The notes under the pieces are model-generated. The model was not told the origin of the DNA, searched no databases, and saw nothing but the letters and a program-made list of their open reading frames with translations. The position numbers and the translations under genes were made by a program. 64,000 nucleotides of DNA, taken from contig CAZILU010000002.1 in assembly GCA_964540165.1 (NCBI GenBank), forward strand, positions 1 through 64,000. The letters are read 5' to 3'. Positions within the stretch are counted from its first letter, which is position 1. Each line of letters starts with the position of its first letter. Shown piece after piece: positions 59,924 to 64,000 of this stretch. The stretch comes from Mariniphaga sp964540165. Lineage in GTDB: Bacteria; Bacteroidota; Bacteroidia; Bacteroidales; Prolixibacteraceae.

Positions 59924-60367
59924 ATGGAAACAATGAAATTTCGAATAAAAAGGATGGTGCTGGCTGCATTTCTGGTAACGGTTTTAGCCGTTGGAAATGT
60001 CGAAGCCAAAGGGTTAAAGATGCATCGTGCCTCAAGCCTTGAAAATGTTAAGGAGGCAAAAGTTCATCTCGAAGAGTGGATGGTTAGCGACCGTTACTGG
60101 CATCGGAATGATGTTGGTTATGCGATGGTTGCTGAGAGAGACGAGGTGTTGGCGTTAGCGCCCTGGATGTTGGATGTAGCCGGTTGGAACCGTCTGGTGC
60201 CTGTCGAAGTGCTGATGACGGAGATCGAGGTTCCGGTAGCGCTGGCAGATTGGATGCTCGATGTTCGGGGGTGGATACAAAGCACTGATATGAAAGATAT
60301 GGTGTTCGTTGGTGAATATCGTCAGGGGTTAGAGGCGTGGATGGTTGATCAACAGTTTTGGAATTAG
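59924..60367 (+). CDS. small secreted protein with four W-M-x-D repeats
   Basis: 147 residues from the ATG at 59924 (or 144 from 59933). Signal peptide ends near VGNVEAKG. The mature part carries four spaced copies of a short unit: EEWMVSDRYW, APWMLDVAGW, ADWMLDVRGW and EAWMVDQQFW, consensus x-W-M-(L/V)-(D/S)-x-x-x-W. I recognise no named domain. The unit may bind a partner or build a repeated beta/helix surface. Followed by a strong terminator, so it is a single-gene transcript. Confidence 0.75.
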   Translation: METMKFRIKRMVLAAFLVTVLAVGNVEAKGLKMHRASSLENVKEAKVHLEEWMVSDRYWHRNDVGYAMVAERDEVLALAPWMLDVAGWNRLVPVEVLMTEIEVPVALADWMLDVRGWIQSTDMKDMVFVGEYRQGLEAWMVDQQFWN

Positions 60368-60398
60368 GAGAAAAGGAGATAGCGTTTTATTATTGGCA

Positions 60399-60438
60399 GG
60401 GATTCCATCAGGCAAAAATGATGGAATCCTTTTTTTTA
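60399..60438 (+). terminator. intrinsic terminator after the W-M-x-D repeat gene
   Basis: GGATTCCATCA (60400-60410) pairs with TGATGGAATCC (60419-60429) around an 8-base loop, followed by T8. Confidence 0.93.
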
Positions 60439-60548
60439 TAGGCTGTGTTTCAAATTTTTTTAACGCGATAATTATTTACGGAACCAGAACGAATCCGATT
60501 CATTTTTAATCGATGTTTATGAGGATTATATTTATCGGGCTCGTTTTG

Positions 60549-60556
60549 TATATTTG
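60549..60556 (+). promoter_or_regulatory. Bacteroidota -7 element of the PorP/SprF-like gene
   Basis: TATATTTG, exact TAnnTTTG match, 27 bp before the ATG at 60584. Confidence 0.55.
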
Positions 60557-60583
60557 TTTGCATTGAGCTCAAAGGATTTTCTT

Positions 60584-61582
60584 ATGCGTTGGATAAAATT
60601 GGGGAGTATTGGGGCGATACTGCTGTTGGTGATGCCGGTATACAAAAGCATTGCCCAGGATGTCTCCTTTTCCCAGTTTTTCTCCAATCCGGTATGGCTC
60701 AATCCTGCTTTTGCCGGCTCCCTGGAGGTTCCCCGGCTAACGGTCCATTCCCGTAATCAGTGGTATGGCTTCGGGAGTCCTTACAAGAGCTACAGTTTAG
60801 GTGTCGATCTGGCGGTTTCTGAGCTGCGGGGCGGACTGGGTTTTTTTTTAATGAACGATGTGCAGGGGGAGGGTTTTTTTCAGACGCTGCAGATGCAGGC
60901 GGCCTGGTCGGTGTTTGTGCCGGTGAGTGACCGGTATCAGTTGCAGGGTGCTCTTCAGGGTGGAATTGGCCGGCATGCGTTGCAACCCGGCAAGCTGGTG
61001 TTTCCCGACAATTTGGATCCGGTGTATGGTCAACACGGGATCTCCGGAGAGTTTGCCGGTTTTGGTGACACTGACTTCATCTATGCCGACTTGTCGGCCG
61101 GGATCCTGCTTTTTAGTCCTACGGTTTATGGCGGCGTGGCTCTGCATCACATCAACGAGCCGCGTTTCTCATTTTCAGGGCGTGGCGAGGGGGAGCAGTT
61201 GCCACGCAAATTCACAGCCCATTTTGGTGCCCGGCTTCCGGTATACCTTTACGGTCATCAGCGCAAGAAGTTTGACATCTCTCCCCAGCTGTTGATTCAG
61301 TCGCAGCATCGCTATCTTCAGCTTAGTTACGGCATGTTGTTGTCTATGAAGGGATTGGAGGCGGGTATGTGGTTCCGGCAGAACAACCGCTTACGGTACG
61401 ATGCGCTCATTCTGATGGTTGGTTTTGCCCGCAACCGGTGGCAGATCGCCTACAGTTACGACATCACCGTTTCAGGTCTTTGGGGAAGTGCCGGTGGAAC
61501 CAGTGAGATCAGCCTCAGCTTTTTACTGAAACCGATGGAACGAGGGAGGCACCTGCCCTTCTATCATGTGTATGAGGAGTAA
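60584..61582 (+). CDS. PorP/SprF-family type IX secretion outer membrane protein
   Basis: 332 residues from the ATG at 60584. Signal peptide ends near KSIAQ. The mature N-terminus D-V-S-F-S-Q-F-F-S-N-P-V-W-L-N-P-A-F-A-G-S is the PorP/SprF signature, followed by a beta-barrel. These proteins anchor or help export surface adhesins carrying gliding-type C-terminal domains. Its likely partner is the large protein encoded convergently at 61603-64000. Confidence 0.92.
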   Translation: MRWIKLGSIGAILLLVMPVYKSIAQDVSFSQFFSNPVWLNPAFAGSLEVPRLTVHSRNQWYGFGSPYKSYSLGVDLAVSELRGGLGFFLMNDVQGEGFFQTLQMQAAWSVFVPVSDRYQLQGALQGGIGRHALQPGKLVFPDNLDPVYGQHGISGEFAGFGDTDFIYADLSAGILLFSPTVYGGVALHHINEPRFSFSGRGEGEQLPRKFTAHFGARLPVYLYGHQRKKFDISPQLLIQSQHRYLQLSYGMLLSMKGLEAGMWFRQNNRLRYDALILMVGFARNRWQIAYSYDITVSGLWGSAGGTSEISLSFLLKPMERGRHLPFYHVYEE

Positions 61583-61602
61583 CCGGAAACCGATGCAACC
61601 GG

Positions 61603-64000
61603 TTATCTGACCAGGAGTACCTGCCCGCGTTGTTCTCTGGTTTTTCCCCGAAGGTCGCGGTAGCTGACCTGCCACACGTACGTTCCCATGGGTGCGGGAT
61701 CTCCGCTCATCATCATCCCGTTCCATGGCTGGTCGGGATTTTTCGATTCAAATACCAGGTTCCCACCCCGGTTGTATATCTGCAGCAAGAATCCGGATGG
61801 ATCGATTCCCAGCTTTACGGGCATAAAGGTGCGGTTGATGGCTATGGCACTTTCGGGAGCAAAGGCGTTGGGCACCGGCACATCGGACGGTAGGATGATG
61901 ATCTCAGTAGCGGCGGTATCCCTGCAGCCCATTGGCGATGTTACCACCAGATCCACCAGGTAGATTCCTTTGGCTGCATAGGCATGTTGCGGATCGGTAT
62001 CATCCGATACTGATCCGTCGCCAAAAGTCCAGGCATAGTTTATTGCTCCGACAGATTCGTTGGTGAAGGTGATCTCACTCTCATCGACAAATGCCACGGT
62101 GTAATCGGGCCGGAAACCGGCTGCCGGCTTGGGATAAACTTCAATCCACCCCGGTCTGAAGATTGTGTCGGCACATCCGCTCTCCGCAGAGCGGGCTATG
62201 GCCATCACATCGATGCTTCCCGGTTCGGTAATGGTAACATTCAGTGCTTTTTGGTTGCTGTATGGGTAGGTGCCGATTTGCCAGTCGAACCGAAGTCTGG
62301 GCTCCTCACTCACAGCCGTGATCTCGGTCTGCAAGGGCTGGCACCCCTCGACGATATCGGCTGTGAAATCGAAGCGTGGCTTCAGATCATGAAAGCGTAC
62401 CGACACTGTATCGCCTACCCGGCAGCCATGTACGGTGGTCAGTTCGTACCATACCTGGAAAGTACCCCATGTACTGATCTCCACGGTGGCCGACTGCTGC
62501 GCTGCTGCGGTAACGTGCAGTTCGGCCGGACGGTCGGTTCCCCACCGGAAGTCATTGCCTGCATCCGCCAGCGCTTCCGGCGTTCCTGAAAGGGTTAGCG
62601 TGAGATGGAGACGCCGGCTTTCACATACCAGTCCGGGAGCCTGGATCTGCAGAGTGGGCACGGGATGGATCTCCAGGTGCATGGTGTCGCGCGCAGCACA
62701 TCCGTAACGGTCGAATGCTGTCAGCCTGTAGTCACCGGTCTGCTGTGCCTGGTAATTCCGATCGGTCGTTAACGTATCGCCTGTCGTGTTTTGCCACAGG
62801 TACGACTCGAAATCCCCTTTCGCCTCTAACAGGGTGCTAAAGGGAGGACAGGCGGCCAGGTCATCACCGATGTAGGTGACGGGATGGCTTTTAAACACGT
62901 AAACCGAATCGGTTTGTCCACACCCCTCAAGGGTGGTGGTCTCTACCCAATAGATGCCCGGTTCTGTAACGGCAATGGCTTGTGTTGTCTCCCCGGTACT
63001 CCATTGGTATTGGTCGAACCAGGGTGCGGCATCAAGGCGGAGGGTATCGCCATGGCACAGGAGAAGGGTATCGCCGTCAAACAGGAAGCTTTTACCCAGG
63101 TCGAGGGTCAGATCGAGGTTGAAGCCTACGCCATAGCCATAGGACTCCACCCCGCCAAAGCCATAAACATAGGCCAGGAATCCACCCGCTTCACGAATGT
63201 TTTTCAGGTGGTGAGTTCCGGTATCGACCGATACTTGTGCATAACTGTATGCTCCGCCGGGAAAGGGTGTAAACGGTTCGGCAATGGTATCTCCGTTAAG
63301 GCGGATGTAGGTCGTATCATCGGTCGGGCAGATGATATTTACAAAGTATTTGGTGATTCCGGTGTAGTTTTCTATTTCTACGTCGGGCGACTTATAGGCC
63401 ACGAAGGTGACCTCATTTCTCGACTGGTTGGAGGGGCTGAGTATGATCATAAACGGATCGCCATCGCCGCCCGTGAAGCTGGAGTCGATGTCGCGCGACA
63501 TGCTGTACTGGGCTACCAGCACCGGTTTGTCGGCTACCACCTGTTTTGGGTCGTAGGAGAAGGCTGTAAAATCGTAAAACTCACCCCGGTTGAGGGATAC
63601 GGAATTGAGGCCGGAGATCTGTATGGTTGTATGGTTATGGGCAGCTACAATGCGATAGAGGTCTCGTTGCCGCGATTTCAGGGGAGCCAAATAGTACTCC
63701 CTGCCCCAGGTTTGAACGGGTGGTATCTGCTCGTAGAGGTGATCCCAGCAGCACCAGCCGACCGGCACCTGGGTGCTCAGCGATCCGGAGTAGAACGCGA
63801 CGGGCTTATCGGCCAGGATATGGCTGCCCGTCAGGTCGCCCTGTCCATCGGCTCCAGGCACATTCTCCGACTGAACCTGGTAAACTTCACCGCGGTGGAG
63901 GGTGATGGCAAAGGGTTCGCTTTGGGGTTTTCCCTGGTCGGTGACTTTCGAAGGGGTGATCACCACTTCGGTGTTGTTTTCCGTGGCAACGATCAGAAAT
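61603..64000 (-). CDS. large T9SS type B surface protein (IgGFc-binding-like and PKD domains), 5' end outside window
   Basis: About 800 residues visible; the frame stays open to the right edge (reading F-L-I-V-A-T-E-N-N-T-E before V-V-I-T-P). Visible parts in order: an IgGFc-binding-like domain (G-E-V-Y-Q-V-Q-S, L-T-G-S-H-I-L-A-D-K-P-V-A-F-Y-S-G), Ig-like repeats (Y-Q-W-S-T-G-E-T-T, Y-L-W-Q-N-T-T-G), a PKD domain (Y-A-W-T-F-G-D-G-S) and the gliding-motility C-terminal domain (V-P-N-A-F-A-P, L-Q-I-Y-N-R-G-G-N-L-V-F-E-S, P-M-G-T-Y-V-W-Q-V). It should be exported by the type IX system and bound at the surface. It converges with the PorP-like gene 20 bp away. Confidence 0.9.
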   Translation of the reverse strand, partial: FLIVATENNTEVVITPSKVTDQGKPQSEPFAITLHRGEVYQVQSENVPGADGQGDLTGSHILADKPVAFYSGSLSTQVPVGWCCWDHLYEQIPPVQTWGREYYLAPLKSRQRDLYRIVAAHNHTTIQISGLNSVSLNRGEFYDFTAFSYDPKQVVADKPVLVAQYSMSRDIDSSFTGGDGDPFMIILSPSNQSRNEVTFVAYKSPDVEIENYTGITKYFVNIICPTDDTTYIRLNGDTIAEPFTPFPGGAYSYAQVSVDTGTHHLKNIREAGGFLAYVYGFGGVESYGYGVGFNLDLTLDLGKSFLFDGDTLLLCHGDTLRLDAAPWFDQYQWSTGETTQAIAVTEPGIYWVETTTLEGCGQTDSVYVFKSHPVTYIGDDLAACPPFSTLLEAKGDFESYLWQNTTGDTLTTDRNYQAQQTGDYRLTAFDRYGCAARDTMHLEIHPVPTLQIQAPGLVCESRRLHLTLTLSGTPEALADAGNDFRWGTDRPAELHVTAAAQQSATVEISTWGTFQVWYELTTVHGCRVGDTVSVRFHDLKPRFDFTADIVEGCQPLQTEITAVSEEPRLRFDWQIGTYPYSNQKALNVTITEPGSIDVMAIARSAESGCADTIFRPGWIEVYPKPAAGFRPDYTVAFVDESEITFTNESVGAINYAWTFGDGSVSDDTDPQHAYAAKGIYLVDLVVTSPMGCRDTAATEIIILPSDVPVPNAFAPESAIAINRTFMPVKLGIDPSGFLLQIYNRGGNLVFESKNPDQPWNGMMMSGDPAPMGTYVWQVSYRDLRGKTREQRGQVLLVR

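Overview
The window looks like a chromosomal segment of a Bacteroidota bacterium, probably Bacteroidales-like. Evidence: several promoters match the Bacteroidota -7 element TAnnTTTG; there is a PorP/SprF-family protein, a gliding-motility-type C-terminal domain and a type IX sorting-type tail; lipoprotein signals are frequent; and polysaccharide-degradation genes cluster together. The genus cannot be read from the sequence.

Region 1 (1-4.6 kb) is a rearrangement scar at rnhB. The first ~75 bp of the RNase HII gene occur twice (338-412 and 3999-4073, one mismatch). Between the copies lie a broken C-terminus of an alkaline-phosphatase-superfamily enzyme, an intact secreted double-esterase gene, an intact beta-lactamase-fold lipoprotein gene and a fragment of a dihydrofolate-reductase-like gene. 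A divergent response-regulator gene starts at the left edge.

Region 2 (4.7-15.9 kb) is a sulfated-glycan degradation cluster. A heparinase II/III-type lipoprotein and three formylglycine-type sulfatases lie on the minus strand. With them are a truncated PL6-type lyase remnant, an orphan lipoprotein leader and a PL14-like lyase. No SusC/SusD pair and no sulfatase-maturating enzyme lies in the window.

Region 3 (16-38.4 kb) holds two AraC-controlled blocks. Each AraC gene is divergent from its block, and each intergenic region carries a direct repeat with an exact 21-bp period just upstream of a promoter-like sequence. Block A encodes an RraA-like aldolase, a GH88/GH105-type unsaturated uronyl hydrolase, a GH28 gene with its catalytic core missing, a uroporphyrinogen-decarboxylase-fold protein, a GH67-like protein, an SDR dehydrogenase, an Nramp-like transporter without metal-binding motifs and a UxuA-like dehydratase. 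Block B encodes another URO-D-fold protein, two DUF6807 (PmoA-like) proteins and two Gfo/Idh/MocA proteins. A Tat-type phosphoesterase with a type IX tail and a second heparinase-like protein lie between the blocks. Together the genes suggest capture and breakdown of uronic-acid-containing, possibly O-methylated, glycans.

Region 4 (38.5-64 kb) is mostly housekeeping: O-methyltransferase, M16 protease, tRNA-Phe, acyl-CoA synthetase, purA, a Fur-family gene, rel/spoT, gmhA-glycosyltransferase-Nudix-miaA (overlapping), pcm, an MBL hydrolase, gcvP and ispE. It also has an FtsX-type permease, a small protein with four W-M-x-D repeats, a PorP-like protein and a truncated giant surface protein. A hairpin repeat with core AACCTCCGGAGG occurs three times at an exact 45-bp period before ispE and once before the UxuA-like gene, at nearly the same distance from each start codon.
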